64,000 nt of DNA from Dromiciops gliroides (Eukaryota > Chordata > Mammalia > Microbiotheria > Microbiotheriidae). Every line of letters begins with the position of its first letter. Position 1 is the stretch's first letter. The notes beneath the pieces are model-generated. The model saw only the letters and a list, made by a program, of their open reading frames with translations, was not told where the DNA came from and made no database searches. A program made the translations under genes and the position numbers. Below, in pieces: positions 1-63,312 of the stretch. The stretch is taken from positions 153,715,544 through 153,779,543 of the forward strand of contig NC_057861.1 of the NCBI RefSeq assembly GCF_019393635.1. Direction: 5' to 3'.

Positions 1-124
1 GTATATAGGTATGTAAAATAGGTATACATAACCTTTTACTGTTGCCAAATTTTTCATGCCACCTACATTCAGTTACACAAGCCCATATAGTGTTGTAACC
101 CACAGTTTAAGAAGCCAGGAGTTA
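1..124 (+). repeat. Unclassified interspersed repeat, copy A
   Basis: Shares long blocks with 22775-22972 (TATATAGGTAT, CTTTTACTGTTGCCAAAT, CAGTTTAAGAAGC). Truncated by the window start and interrupted by the SINE at 125. Possibly a short DNA transposon; the family is not identified. Confidence 0.6.
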
Positions 125-277
125 GGGGCAGCTAGGTGGCGCAGTGGATAAAGCACCAGCCCTGGACTCAGGAGGACCTAAGTTCAAATCTGGCCTCAGA
201 CACTTGACACTTACTAGCTGTGTGACCCTGGGCTAGTCACTTAACCCCAATTGCCTCACAAAAAAAAAAAAAAAAAA
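125..277 (+). repeat. CORE-SINE (WSINE1-type), full length
   Basis: Full tRNA-like head (GGGGCAGCTAGGTGGCGCAG), B-box-like GTTCAAATC, core AGCTGTGTGACC and an 18-A tail. A target-site duplication of about 12 bp (AGCCAGGAGTTA) flanks it. It sits inside an older repeat (1-124 and beyond). Confidence 0.93.
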
Positions 278-929
278 GCCAGGAGTTAGAGACATCTATC
301 TGTAGGTAGAGATAAATAGATGAAGAGGAGGAAAATGAGGCAAAGTATTTATAAACATTCAGATAATTGAACAAATAAAAATTGATTGCCTAAAAGGTGC
401 AAGCAAAAGCTAATTGTACGCAAAAAAAAAAAAAGCCAATTGTTCCTATATCACAACTGTATCTATTCATGAATGTACTTCCATGTTAAAAATGCAACTT
501 TGGTAGGCACTCTGGTGCATATAAATTTAAGGATGAAATATTTGCACCAGTGGCCAATCTACATACAACAGTGATAAAATGGAAAGCAGCATACTAACTG
601 GCAAATATAGAAAATAGAAATCAAGTAAAAGCATTTCATCAGTATAAATATTTCATCAGCTTAGCAACTCACTCCACTGATACAGATTGCAACTCACCTA
701 TAGTTTATTAAGTTAGTAAATCTGGGTAATTTGGGCCCCAAGCCCTCCTTTAATTTCATGGATGTTTTCCCAAAAAGGAGGATTGTGCTCTCTACCTAAA
801 TTACCCAGAAAATTGAAACTACAATGCTTGGCTTTCCAGATACGCATATAAGACCATTCTCATTCTCAGGATAACGAGGACACATTATTCAAAAAGAACA
901 GACTGAAATTAAACTTGACATTTAAACAC

Positions 930-1055
930 CAATCTCTTGTGACAAGATTTTTTATTTGATGTGTTACATAAAATGATTAAAGAAAATAAAACTAAAGTTA
1001 CTATTTGTTTTGCTCCAATATTTTCCGCAAGCAAAGGATTAAGATAAGGATAGCT
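930..1055 (-). other. DECR1: DECR1 3' UTR (predicted)
   Basis: From the stop codon to the expected cleavage site about 15-25 nt beyond the AATAAA. AT-rich, with no interspersed repeat seen. A GT-rich TTGGTGTTT just beyond the signal fits a downstream element. The exact end is inferred. Confidence 0.6.
951..956 (-). terminator. DECR1: DECR1 polyadenylation signal AATAAA
   Basis: Canonical AATAAA on the minus strand, 100 nt past the DECR1 stop codon. It is the first canonical hexamer downstream of the stop. Confidence 0.75.
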
Positions 1056-52612
<51,557 letters not shown>

Positions 52613-53255
52613 CTCAGCGCTACAGAAGTTGACCCGGGACCACGGGCGTGGGGGCGAGGGAGACGCGGGCCTAGGGTTGGGGAGAGCCGGATGCGGGTTA
52701 AAGGGGAGAGGCGGAGGCGGGGCCCGACCCTACCCGAGCGTCACTGCCCTGGGCCCTGATCAACTTTGTTCTAGATCTTCTGGACCGCTTTCGGACCGCA
52801 GCTTAACCCGTTTCTTTCCAGCGCTTTATTTTTTCCCTTACTTTACAAACAGGTCGTGCCCCCGAGGAACGGGAGGACTGGGAGGCACGTTTCTGGCCTA
52901 GCCCCTCTTGCCTAAGGTTTGCCCAATAAAACGAATACCTAAAGGTGAACAGACCATGCTCCCCTGTGAATTGCTTTGTTCTTTTGTTGTATCTCATAAG
53001 CAACCGTCAGTACACATTGCTGAGAAAGTTAAGTGTTATAGATTTTAGTGCTGGAAGAGACCTGACCTCAACTAGTCAGCTCAACCTTTACATCAAGGGA
53101 TGAGGATGAAAAGTCTCCTAGGGATGAAGGGACTTGCCCAATCAGGATCCTCTAACTCCAGAACTTTTCTCACTACATGTCACTATATAACAAAGCGTTA
53201 ACATGGAAGAAAACCTACCAAGTCTCCAGTTGTCTTTCAGTTTAATAAACATTTA

Positions 53256-53357
53256 GGGTCAGCTAGGTGGTGAGTTCAAATCTCATCTCAGACGCTTACT
53301 AGTTGTGTGACCCTGGGCAAGTCATTTAAACCAACTGCCTAATTTTTTTAAAAAACC
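53256..53357 (+). repeat. CORE-SINE with internal deletion
   Basis: GGTCAGCTAGGTGGTGAGTT joins the head to the B-box region, losing about 45 bp. Confidence 0.85.
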
Positions 53358-53363
53358 ATCCAG

Positions 53364-53523
53364 GGGGCAACTAGATGGTGCAGTGGATAGAGCACCAGCC
53401 CTGGAGTCAGGGGTATCTGAGTTCAAATCCGGTCTCAAACACTTAACACTTACTAGCTGTGTGACCCTGGGCAAGTCACTTAACCCCAATTGCCTCACTA
53501 AAAAAACCAAAACAAAACAAAAC
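53364..53523 (+). repeat. CORE-SINE
   Basis: Full length, (CAAAA)n tail, target duplication AAAAAACCATCCAG, adjacent to the previous SINE. Confidence 0.93.
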
Positions 53524-53569
53524 AAAAAACCATCCAGGGCTATCTCCAGTTGTCCTGAGATATATAGAT

Positions 53570-53745
53570 ATAGATGAAAGAGATAGAGACAGAGATAGAG
53601 ATATCTTGCCACTGGACCCAAATGGCTCTGAAGGAGAGTGAGGTTGGTGACTTTGCACAGTCCTCCCTCACATCCAATTCAGTACAAGTCATGACATCAC
53701 CCCCATGTCGAGAATGAAGGACAAACAACAACAATAATAAACATT
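53570..53745 (+). repeat. RTE-like LINE 3' end (probable)
   Basis: TTGCCACTGGACCCAAATGG, GACTTTGCACAGTCCTCCCT, AGAATGAAGGACAAACAACA with an (ACA/ATA)n tail; a marsupial repeat I associate with RTE elements. Family from memory. Confidence 0.45.
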
Positions 53746-53992
53746 TATTAAGGATACAAACTAAACAGTGCCTGTTCTCAGGGAGCTTCCAGGGAGACAT
53801 GTCCACAAGAATTAGGAGGGAAAACATGGAAATAAGTGGAGAGATCAGCAAAGGCATCAAAAGTGGTATTTCAGTTATACTTTGTAGAAGTCCCCGATTT
53901 GTAGAGTATTTTGTTGGCATCTCATAGAAGACCCAGGCCACTACCACTAAAATGAATGGCTGGTTTATAACAAATTCTGGCTTTGCTTTTGC

Positions 53993-54166
53993 TTTTTTTT
54001 TTGTTTTTTGTTTTTTGTTTTTTTGTTTTTGGTGAGGCAATTGGGGTTAAGTGACTTGCCCAGGGTCACACAGCTAGTAAGTGTTAAGTGTCTGAAGCTG
54101 GATTTGAACTCAGGTACTCCTGAATCCAGGGCCAGTGCTTTATCCACTGCGCCATCTAGCTGCCCC
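53993..54166 (-). repeat. CORE-SINE
   Basis: Reverse copy with a long T-rich (TTTTTG)n tail and target duplication TGCTTTTGCTTTT. Confidence 0.93.
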
Positions 54167-54194
54167 TGCTTTTGCTTTTAAGAACTAAAGCACA

Positions 54195-54326
54195 GGGGCA
54201 GCTAGGTGGCACTAGTCCTGGATTCAGGAGGACCTGAGTTCAAATCCAGCTTCAGACACTTGACAATTACTAGCTGTGTGACCCTAGGCAAGTCACTTAA
54301 CCCTCATTGCCCCCCCCCAAAAGAAA
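54195..54326 (+). repeat. CORE-SINE
   Basis: Short head deletion (AGGTGGCACTAGTCCTGG); 15-bp duplication AAGAACTAAAGCACA. Confidence 0.92.
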
Positions 54327-54354
54327 AGAACTAAAGCACAAGTAACAACTTCAG

Positions 54355-54840
54355 TTGTTCTCAATTGCCTCCAAGATCAGACAAAATCCTCTGTTTGACA
54401 TTCAAAGCCCTTCATAACCCTTCTATTCAGTCTTCTTACAGCTTACTCCCCAGGAAATACTTTGTTCCAGTGACACTGGTCTCCTGGCTGTTTCTGGAAC
54501 AAAATACTCCATCTCTCTGCTCTAGGCACTTTCTCTGGCTGTCTCCCATGTCTGGAATGCTCTCCCTCCTCATCTGCCTGCTGCTTTCCCTGGATTTCTT
54601 TTAAGTCCCAACTAACAACCTATCTTCTACAGGAAGCCATTCCAAACCTTCATTATTCTAGTGCCTTCCTTCTCTTAATTATTTCCTATTCAGTATATTT
54701 TGTATGTTTGCTTGTCTCCTCCATTAAATCCAGTGAGTCCCTTGAGGGCAGGAGCTGTCTTTTGCCTCTTTTTATATACTCAACACTTAACACAATGCCT
54801 AGCATATTGTAGGTACTTAATGTTTCCTGATTGATTGGCT
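54355..54840 (+). repeat. L2 LINE 3' end
   Basis: TGACATTCAAAGCCCTTCAT, GTCTGGAATGCTCTCCCTC, CTTGAGGGCAGGAGCTGTCT, GCATATTGTAGGTACTTAAT: forward L2 C-terminal and 3' end. Confidence 0.85.
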
Positions 54841-56342
54841 ACCACTTTTTATTAAGTGATCCAAACTACTTGTCTCTCAATGAGGTAAATATAAATGCAG
54901 CAGTAACCTCAAAATAATGCATCAAAAAGGGGATAAAGACTGGATCTGGAATTCTGCTGATACCATTACAGGTTTTTCAACTTCTCTGCAACTTAAAAAT
55001 TGTAGGGAATTGCCTGGAAAGCCAATAGGTTAGGTGACTTGTCTAGGATTAAAAAGCTAGGATAGATGAGAGGTGGGACTTCAAGCTATCCTTCTTAGCT
55101 TCAAGCTCATCTTTCTCTCCACTAAACAGGCTGCCTTTCCTCAGCTATATCCTTAGATGGTAGACATATTCTACTTATTATCCAGCCTTTTTTTTCTAAA
55201 CCTTTCTAATTTGGTTATAAGGACATTCCAGATTTTGTGCTAGGGCTGCTATGACCCCAGAACCCAGGGTTGCTTTACACACAGGAGGCATGGGTAACAA
55301 CTTTAGTGGAGGTTATTTACTCCTACTTCCCCAATATTTCTCAAGGTAGTGATCCTGGCATAATTAGGGCTTAATTAACAGGTTCTAGGGCATAAAGCTG
55401 CTTTGGATACACAATATAGTGTCTGCAAAAATTGTAAGGACAATTGACTCATAAGGAAACCTGTCTTCAGTTAATGTGTATTAAATATTTTAAATACTAA
55501 AAAACATACAATGACCATTAGCAAACTAGAGATGGTGATAAAAAGCTTCTTAATATCACACTATGGTTGTAGAGACAATACAATTAGGATCAAAGATTTA
55601 GAGTTTTAAAAGGCTTAGAGGTCATTCTAGTTCAATCTCTTCATTTTATACATGAGGACCTTAAAGCTCAGAGTCATATCTGGAGTTCAAATCTAGGTAC
55701 AGAAGTGATATAAGTTTAATTTATTGTCCAGCAATTTTACTTATTGAAATGGAGTTTAACTTTAAACCTAAATAACTGCATTTTGATTTTAAGTAATTAC
55801 AGTACTGCTGTAGCTTGCCAAGTAAACCCAATATTTACAACCATGTGCATATGAAGAAACATCACATACCTTTCACTTTTTCCAATAGATCTTCTTTGCT
55901 GAAGTTAATTGTATGAGATGTAAAGGTGGGGCTTCATTGTTTATCCTAACCACTTTAAAAAAAAACATTACCTTTGTCAGCTTAGAACATTTCTTGATTG
56001 AATAAAAGTCAGAAACAAGTAAGAATAGGGTCTGTACACCTCTCACAAAGCCCTCATGAGAGACTGGATCACATCCTAAACTTCCTTAGAACCAAAGGAA
56101 GGGTCCTTTATAAGGGTCCTTTCCAGAGGCTGGAACAAGCATGGCATTCTACTTAGCACATTGCTTTTTAAAACAAAACCTATCTTTCCCAGTGTTCAAG
56201 TGCTGGGGAAAAAATCCACAATAGCCATGTGTCCAAATGCATCTCTCCCTCTGCATTTAGGTTCATTTCTTCTCAGGCAGAATGTGATTGACATGATCCA
56301 TTGTCAGTACTCTGAAAATCATTGTTTCAAAATCCTTCACAG

Positions 56343-57028
56343 TGTGGAGGAGAGGGGTTGTGGTGGTTCTTAGGTATTCCTCAATAAAGAATTACACTCT
56401 CAGGGGCAGCTAGGTGGAGCAGTGGATAAAGAACCAGCCCTGGATTCAGGAGGACCTGAGTTCAAATCCAGCCTCAGACACTTGACACTTACTGTGTGAC
56501 CCTGGGCAAGTCATTTAACCTCAATTGCCTCCCCCACCCCCCAAAAAAAGAATTATACTCTAGTACACAGACCAATTAGAATTAAAGTGGTCTTTTATTT
56601 GGCACTAGGAAAGTGACAGAGTGGGAAGTCAAAGCTTCACCCCTTGGGTAGGAGGGCTTAGAAACATTCTCCTCCTCTAATAGAGGGAAGGCAAAAGCTT
56701 TCACAGAGGATAGATGGGATGTCCACTTGAAAAGTGGAAAGTTTCCTTTTGGGGCGGGGTGGGGGAATTGTGGATGCTTATCATATTCCTGAGAATCAAG
56801 GGGGATTTTTTTAAATTGATGGTCCTGACCTTTGGGGTTATATCTGTCTCCTAGTTCCTGTCAGGTAGTAGCCACACCTGACTTTCCTGCTATAGAATTT
56901 AATCTCCCCTTACTTCTTAGGTATGTCTGTTCTGATATCTAGTTGGTCAATCAATCTAAACTTTAATAATCCCTTGATTCCCCAATATATGTCCTGTTAT
57001 CTGGTCATCTTTCTTTTTTCTTCTCACA
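56343..57028 (-). mobile_element. Possible LTR fossil, SINE-interrupted
   Basis: On the minus strand it starts TGTGAGAAG and ends CTCCTCCACA, with AATAAA before a U5-like stretch. A CORE-SINE (56403-56547) lies inside. No target duplication is seen; family unknown. Confidence 0.4.
56403..56547 (+). repeat. CORE-SINE
   Basis: Near full length; flanks AAGAATTACACTCTCA and AAGAATTATACTCTA. Confidence 0.92.
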
Positions 57029-57062
57029 AGAGAAACTTCTGATTTATCCTAAGCTCCATGTC

Positions 57063-57600
57063 AGAAGGAAGGACTTATTAAGTACTTACAGTGTGCCAAT
57101 CACTGTGCTAAGTGCTGGGGATACAAATTCAAGTAAAACACAATCCCTATACCAGAGGAACTTACATTTTAATGGTGGAAGAAAAGAGAGAAAGGAGAGA
57201 GAGAAGCAATAGAGAGAGACAGAGAGAGCACGATGAAAAGAGAGGTGGGGAAAGGGGGAAGGTTAGATTGACTGTATCCAGGGCAGGGGTATGATTTTGA
57301 AGTCCAGAAAGTAAAAAATAGGGCCATGCTGAAGGCTTGTTCCAATGTTCAATGAAGGCAATGTTTCAGGCTAAGGAAGCCCAGGTATTAAGGAAAGTGC
57401 CAGGATGAGACAGCAGCAGATCCCTGATGTCAAAGTCCAAAAAGTCAGGAAAAGGAAAGGGAGGGGTATGAGGGCAGATTGGACTGGGGAACTTTACAAA
57501 ATGGAGGGTCCAGGAGGTACTTTGGGATATATGCTTAGTGGTATTGCTAGGTCCAAGAGTATGCCCAGTTACTAACTTTTGGTATTCCAGCAACATCTAA
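57063..57600 (-). repeat. L2 fragments with purine-rich insert
   Basis: TACTTACAGTGTGCCAATCA and GAGGAACTTACATTTTAATG give a reverse L2 3' end; an AGAGAGAG-rich tract follows near 57180-57240. The match after 57280 is weak. Confidence 0.55.
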
Positions 57601-58192
57601 GGGGAAAAAAGGAGAATGGTACTATGGCAAAGAAGGGAGATACTGAGGAGTCTTTGGTTCTAAGGCATCTCAGAACAAAAGACCCAGGTTGACAAAAGTC
57701 CCAAGAAAAGGTCATGTCCCACTTGTTAGCCTAGACTTTGAGACTTTTTTGCCCACTATCATTTCATAGGATTGAGAACTAGAAGGGACTTCAAAAGGCT
57801 GTTTAATTCCCAATCCCTCCACAATTTACTTATTAGAATCTTAATGTCAATCAAGGGAAAGTGAATTTCCAAAGAAAAGGCTAGGATAAATAATAACAAA
57901 ATTAATCTGGAAAAACAAGAGGTCCAGAATGTCAAGGGAATCAATGAAAAAAGGGGGCAGGGAGGGCAACCTGTAATCAATTTCCAGATTTCAAACTGTA
58001 TTATGAGGCAAGTAATTGTGAAAACAATCTGATACTGCTAAGAAACAGACTGGTGAATCAGTGGAGTAGATTATGTACACGGTAGTAAATTACCTTGGTA
58101 ATTTAATGTTTGCTAAATCCAGAGGTTTTTTTTCTTTAAAAAATATATATGTGTGTGTGTGTGTATGCATATATCCATATCTCTATCTACAG

Positions 58193-58269
58193 ATATGATA
58201 TGATATGATATGATATGATATGATATGATATGATATGATATGATATGATATGATATGATATGATATGAT
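58193..58269 (+). repeat. (TGATA)n pentanucleotide array
   Basis: About 15 identical units of TGATA, preceded by a short (TG)n/(TA)n stretch from about 58146. Confidence 0.95.
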
Positions 58270-58774
58270 GCTCTATGAAGGGTCAGGGGGAGGGTTTACT
58301 GGAAGAAATTCTTGTGATGTAAAAAAAAAATACTCCTTTCCACATCAGCTTACTACTACATCTCTTAACACGATTTTGTCTTTGTATTCTCAGGGTCTTT
58401 CATGTAGTGAGTGCTTAACAAAGTTTTGCTAAATTGAGAATTATCCGACTGAATTTCTTCAAGTGTCCTTCAACTGTGTAAGTAAAAGAAATATACAGGG
58501 TAAATTGGAGCTAATGTCATAACGAAGATACTAGCATGAAGGGCGATTTTTAAAGGCCTGTTGCAGGAAGTGAGATTTCAGCTGAATTTTGAGGGAAGCC
58601 AAAAAATCCAGAAGATGGAGGTAAGGAGATAGCATTAACTCTCTGTGACTTAGTGGACTTATTGGACTTGAAGTCAGTGATACCTGAAGATAACACATTC
58701 TCTAACCTTGGCCACTGCTCCTTTGTCCCCCTCAATCAGGAAAATTTGGATTCAAATCCACATTCTGATATTCA

Positions 58775-59400
58775 TTCATTCATTACTTTAAGCAACCATT
58801 CATTCAACAAGCATTAGGGAACATTTACTATGTGCCAGGCATCACGCTGGGTTTTTGGGATACAAAGACAACCCCCCCCCAAAAAAAAAGCCTGCCCTTC
58901 AAGGAGCTTACATCTATTGGTGTAAAACAATATACACACAGCACATTAAATACAAAATGGATACAAATAATTTCTGGTGGAAGAGTACTAACAACTGGGT
59001 GGATCAGGATAGCTTTCCTGTAGAAGGTGGCTCATGAGCATTAAAGAAATCCAAGGATTCCATGAGGCAGAGCTGAGAAGCAAGTGATTTCCAAGCACGG
59101 ATGGAATGGGGTGAAAGGGTGGGAGAGGGCCACACAGGGAAGAGTGATAACCTGTGCAGATATAGAAACAGGAGATAGATTGTCCTGTAAAAGAAACAGC
59201 AAATAGGCCTAGTTGGCTGAATTGTGGAGTGTGAAGGAGAGTAATATCCAGTAATCCAGAATTGATAAGGGAGCCTGGTTGTGAAGGGATTTAAAAGCCA
59301 GACGGGAGTTTTTATTTTCTCATAAACACTAGATGGGAACATTTTGATAAGGAGAGAGATATGGTCAAAACTATGCTTGGAATCATCACTTTGGCCATTT
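58775..59400 (-). repeat. L2 LINE 3' end
   Basis: TTTACTATGTGCCAGGCATC, CTTCAAGGAGCTTACATCTA, TTCCTGTAGAAGGTGGCTC, GTGAAGGGATTTAAAAGCCA in reverse L2 order. Confidence 0.85.
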
Positions 59401-60583
59401 TATGGAAGGTGAATTGGGGATAATATTACCTATGATACTTACCCCAAGGGGGTGGTTAAGGCTTAAATGAAATAATCTGTGTAAAGCTATTTGCAAACTT
59501 TAAATTACCATCACAATATCAGTTATGGCGATTTTTGTTCTTTGCTCAGGCTTATGACAGGCCTATGCCAATTTTCTCCAGGCATTATACTTAACTCATA
59601 TCTATTAACATTAGAAGCCTATATAGCTCAGAAAGCTGTCCAAAAGACAGTATGCTACCTGAGAGAAAAACTGAGACAGTAGTTGGTCAACAGATGTTTA
59701 ACTTGCAATACAAGTTGCACAGAAATGATATTTGAGTACCAACTAAAATTTGTTTTTTTCTAGTTTTCTTTTATACAGAAGAGCAACAAAAATCAAAGGA
59801 AATGCTTGGTTTATTCTGATTGGCTATACCAGCAAGGTATAAAAATATATGGTAGCAGAAAAAAACCCAAAATACCAAACCTCACAATTAAGAAAGACAT
59901 GCATTCAAAAAGATATAACTTTTCTGGACTTCGCCTATGCAAGGATTTGTATTGCTGGACTATATATGTTTGTATTAGGGGCTTTGTTTTTCTTGTTTTC
60001 TCCAAGATGGGAGGGAAGAGGTGGGTGGAAGAGAACATGGATCTTCATTTGAAGAAAAAATTAATTAAAACAATATAAATGATCTAGGGTAGAGATAGTT
60101 AACTTCTAATGAGACATTGCATAAATAACATATAGGTGTTATGTAAGTGTATTAATTTGTTACTTCATAAAAAACCTCATCTTCCTGCAAGACTGAATCA
60201 ACCTTGGTACTCACACCTCATCAATATCCTCTGCCACTCTGATTGGAGAATGGGAGTGATGAGCTCTTCCCAGATCCTGCATTTAAAGAGGGCCCCCAGG
60301 CCAGCTAACCCTTCATTTCCCACCTGGTTGCATTCATTTGTAGCTGGACACAGAAAAAAACATTCCCACAAAAACATTCCCACTTGAGTGTTTTCTTCCC
60401 CCAGGAGATTGTAAACTGTGGGGCAGAGACTTTCTCCTTTATGATTATATCTCCAGTTTAACATAGTATCTGATTAACAGGGACTGATCTGACAGTGATT
60501 AACTCATTTTAAGCCTAGGGGGGCAATATAAAGGCTCCTAAACTCAGCTTCCTTCCCAACTCTTTGACTTTAGAGTATCCTTT

Positions 60584-60675
60584 TAGACACAGCTAGTATG
60601 TGAGAAAGGATTTGAATTCAGGTCCCAGCAACTTCTGGGCCAGTGCTCTAATCACTGCACCACCTACTGCCCCAA
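60584..60675 (-). repeat. Old CORE-SINE fragment
   Basis: CACAGCTAGTATGTGAGAAA, GCCAGTGCTCTAATCACTGC, CACCTACTGCCCC. Confidence 0.65.
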
Positions 60676-61074
60676 GCAATGGTCACACAAATACTAGCAA
60701 AAAAGCTAATCTCTACCCTAATGGAATTTAATTTCTAATAGGGGAGGACAGCCCATAAATGGAACTGAAAAGCTGGAGAGATGGGAGAAGATACTATCTG
60801 GAGGCAAGGTGGCCAAGTCGAGAGAAACAGAAGCAGAGCTGAGAAGGGACAAGTGTAAGAATTCAGTCACAATTGATAGGAGACTGTAGTTAGGAAATTC
60901 CTAACATTCTTGGAGAGACTGGGCCATCCACCTAACTTTACATTTATCTAACTTTACTTAATCCCTGGCCTCTTCATAACTGAGGCAAAATTCATTTTAC
61001 TATAAACATGTGAGTATAGTAATATCTGTGGATACACAAGCATTGGGAAGGGAAGTTGGGGGAAAATAGAAAGA

Positions 61075-61190
61075 TAAGGAATTCATTAAGTATTTACCAA
61101 GTGCCAGGTCCAAGAGTTGAGGATGAACATACAAGAGAAAACAAGATGGTGCTTACTCTCAAAGAATCTACATTCTAATAAGGAAAATAA
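61075..61190 (-). repeat. L2 3' end; a second lies at 62283-62365
   Basis: AAGTATTTACCAAGTGCCAG here; GTGCCTACTATGTGCCAGGC at 62283-62365. Confidence 0.75.
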
Positions 61191-61199
61191 AATGGGGGG

Positions 61200-61680
61200 G
61201 GCGAAAAACTAGGGTTCTCTAAATATACCATCATATCCTCTGCAAAGAGTGATAGTTCTATTACCTCATTGCCTGTTTTTATTGCTTCAAATTATTTTTG
61301 TCTTATTACTATAGCTAGCATGTCTAGTATAATATCAAATAATAGTGGTGATAACGGACATCCTTGCTTCACTCCTGATCTTATTATTAGGACATGATCT
61401 TATAATTTTATCCCCATTAGAGATAATGTTTGCTCTTTTTTTTTAGACATATAGTACTTATTTTAAGAAAGACTCCATTTATTCCTATACTTTCTGGTCT
61501 TTTTAATAGAAATGGGTGTTGTATTTTGTCAAAAGCTTTTTCTGCATCTATCGATAGTGATACAATTTTTGTTGTTTTTGTTATTGATATAGTCAACTAT
61601 GCTTATAGTTTTCCTATTGAACTAACCCTGCATTCCCGGTATAAATCCCATCTGGTCATAGTGCATGATCTTTCAAGCTT
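61200..61680 (-). repeat. L1 ORF2 reverse-transcriptase fragment
   Basis: On the minus strand it translates, with interruptions, to [19 protein letters not shown], then [20 protein letters not shown] and LFAEDMMVYLENP, the RT motifs of L1. The catalytic [FY]ADD box reads FAED, as expected of a dead copy. Confidence 0.88.
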
Positions 61681-62519
61681 CTTCTTTTCAGCTTCTTTGG
61701 CCTCAGCAGCAGGGCTTCACAGTTGCTAAGCAACAGAAACAACAATTTCAATTTTCATCTCAACTCTGGCATTGTATCTTGCACTATTGTTGGTCACACA
61801 GATCACTCATCCAGGATTTATCCCAATCTAAAAAGGAAAGCTAGCAACAATAAAACTCTTTTTTGGAGTAATTCATCATAGGACCACAGATCTATAGCAG
61901 GAAGTGTACTGAGAAGCCACCTACTCCAATCCCCTCACTTTACAGATTAAGAAACATCATAATCCAACATAAATTAGTGAAAACGAATTTTTAAAATCTG
62001 AACATATATAGTACTCAGCACGTCAACGTGTTTGTAAAAGATTTTGTTCTATTTTGAAGCATCAGTCCTGTCTTCCTTCCTACTTAGGGATACATTGCTG
62101 ATTTTTTTTCCCTCCACAAGAAAAACAAAGTAAAGCAACTTATGTTGAGAGCTCCTAGGAGGCATAGGCTATTTATTATCTTTGTATTTGCTAGTATTTA
62201 GCATAAAGCTTGAGGTATAGTAGGCATATAATTCAATTGCTTAATTGAATTGAACTTCACAGGATGGGATCTTGGTCCAGTAGCTTCCATTCAATTCAAT
62301 AAATATTTATTAAGTGCCTACTATGTGCCAGGCACTGTGCTAAACTGCTTGTTAGTGGAGAGGCAAAGGAGTATAGGTTATAATATTCTAATCTGTAAAT
62401 TGAGAAGCGGTTGGGAATAAAATGTCCTTTTAAAATCCCTTCCAGTTCTAAATCCTATGAAGTAACACTAGGCAAAAAAAAAATCGGTTCCGCAATGTAG
62501 GTTTTGTTCCCTCCTCCAA

Positions 62520-62533
62520 CCACCAGGTGGCGG
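62520..62533 (+). promoter_or_regulatory. CTCF-like core motif upstream of NBN
   Basis: CCACCAGGTGGCGG matches the CTCF core CCASYAGRKGGCRS at all 14 positions. It sits about 225 bp upstream of the NBN ATG at the edge of the CpG island. Binding is inferred from the motif only. Confidence 0.6.
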
Positions 62534-62559
62534 AGCAGTCACTAACTTTTCCCAATGTC

Positions 62560-63190
62560 TTCACTTCTCTCCCCTGCTTAATCATCGGAACACGTAGAGG
62601 GCCTTGTTCCCGGGAACGCGCACGTTCCAGCGATGCGCAGGGGGCGCGCCCGTTGGCATCAGGAAGCAACGTCACTCACTGATAGTCCTCCTCGTTCGCG
62701 CGTGTAAAGCGCCTCAACTAGAGGACGGCTCCCCGAGCCCGGACCTCGACCGGGCTCATGTGGACACTTCACTCCACCGCGGGTCCGGCCCGAGGTAAGG
62801 ACGGCGGAGGTATGGCGGCTGAACAGGCCCAAGCTGGAGTCCCCACGTTGGCTCACAGCCCTGCCTTTCCGGCCAAAGGGAAGAACAGGAAAAGGGGAGA
62901 AAAGCTGCTGTGGTAATTGGGAAGTGTGGGGAGGAGGGGGAGGAAGGAGCACCGGCAGGGGTTGTGGGGTCATGAGGCATCTTTCAAATCACTCCCCTCT
63001 CCTTAAATCGGTAAAGTTTTTCTCCTGAAACCCCAGTCGCTCTCCTCTGATCCTGCTCCTCTGCTCTTAGCCGATTGGTCAGGCGGCCGGAAGCCCCGCC
63101 CCTGTAAGTAGGGGCGTGGTTGACGGGAATGCAACCTTCCTTAGAACTCCCGCAAACTCGTGAGAGAGGGAGGCGTGATCCACTGTGGGA
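62560..63190 (+). promoter_or_regulatory. NBN: CpG island and promoter of NBN
   Basis: CpG-dense block around NBN exon 1. It contains a 12-bp perfect palindrome centred on TTCCCGGGAA (62606-62617), a CRE-like half site (ACGTCA) near 62669 and an inverted CCAAT box (GATTGG) near 63072 within intron 1. No TATA box is obvious. Confidence 0.75.
62758..62794 (+). CDS. NBN: NBN (nibrin) coding exon 1, partial gene
   Basis: Reads MWTLHSTAGPAR plus one base of a Gly codon, then donor GTAAGG. Human nibrin begins MWKLLPAAGPAGGE, and its first exon also has 37 coding bases, so length, phase and start agree. Nibrin is the FHA/BRCT subunit of the MRE11-RAD50-NBN double-strand-break repair complex; the FHA domain starts in exon 2. 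I could not find exon 2 in 62795-64000, so the window ends inside intron 1. The divergent position next to DECR1 matches mammalian synteny. The call rests on 12 residues, exon size and context. Confidence 0.85.
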
Positions 63191-63252
63191 AATCCCTGAT
63201 TAGCTTGATGTGCGAACAGGGCATGTAGCTTTACCAGGGACTTTTTCTTAGA

Positions 63253-63312
63253 ACAACAACAATTATATTATATAATTATATATTAATTATATATTATTAT
63301 ATAATATATTTT
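63253..63312. repeat. AT-palindromic tract
   Basis: About 60 bp of ATTATATAATTATATATTAA-type sequence, self-complementary, in NBN intron 1. Confidence 0.75.

Larger units (their letters stand above)
52613..62757. other. DECR1-NBN intergenic spacer
   Basis: About 10.1 kb between the divergent start codons. Holds five CORE-SINEs, an RTE-like 3' end, L2 copies on both strands, a possible LTR on the minus strand (56343-57028), a (TGATA)n array and an L1 reverse-transcriptase fragment. 54850-56340, 57600-58190 and 59400-60580 show no gene or named repeat. Confidence 0.65.

Noticed and set aside
125-277. tRNA genes at SINE heads
   Set aside because: A- and B-box-like sequences are present but no cloverleaf with a normal anticodon arm can be drawn; they are SINE promoters.
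53540-54040. 166-residue minus-strand frame
   Set aside because: It spans an RTE-like 3' end and a SINE tail; no domain, start or splice context supports a gene.
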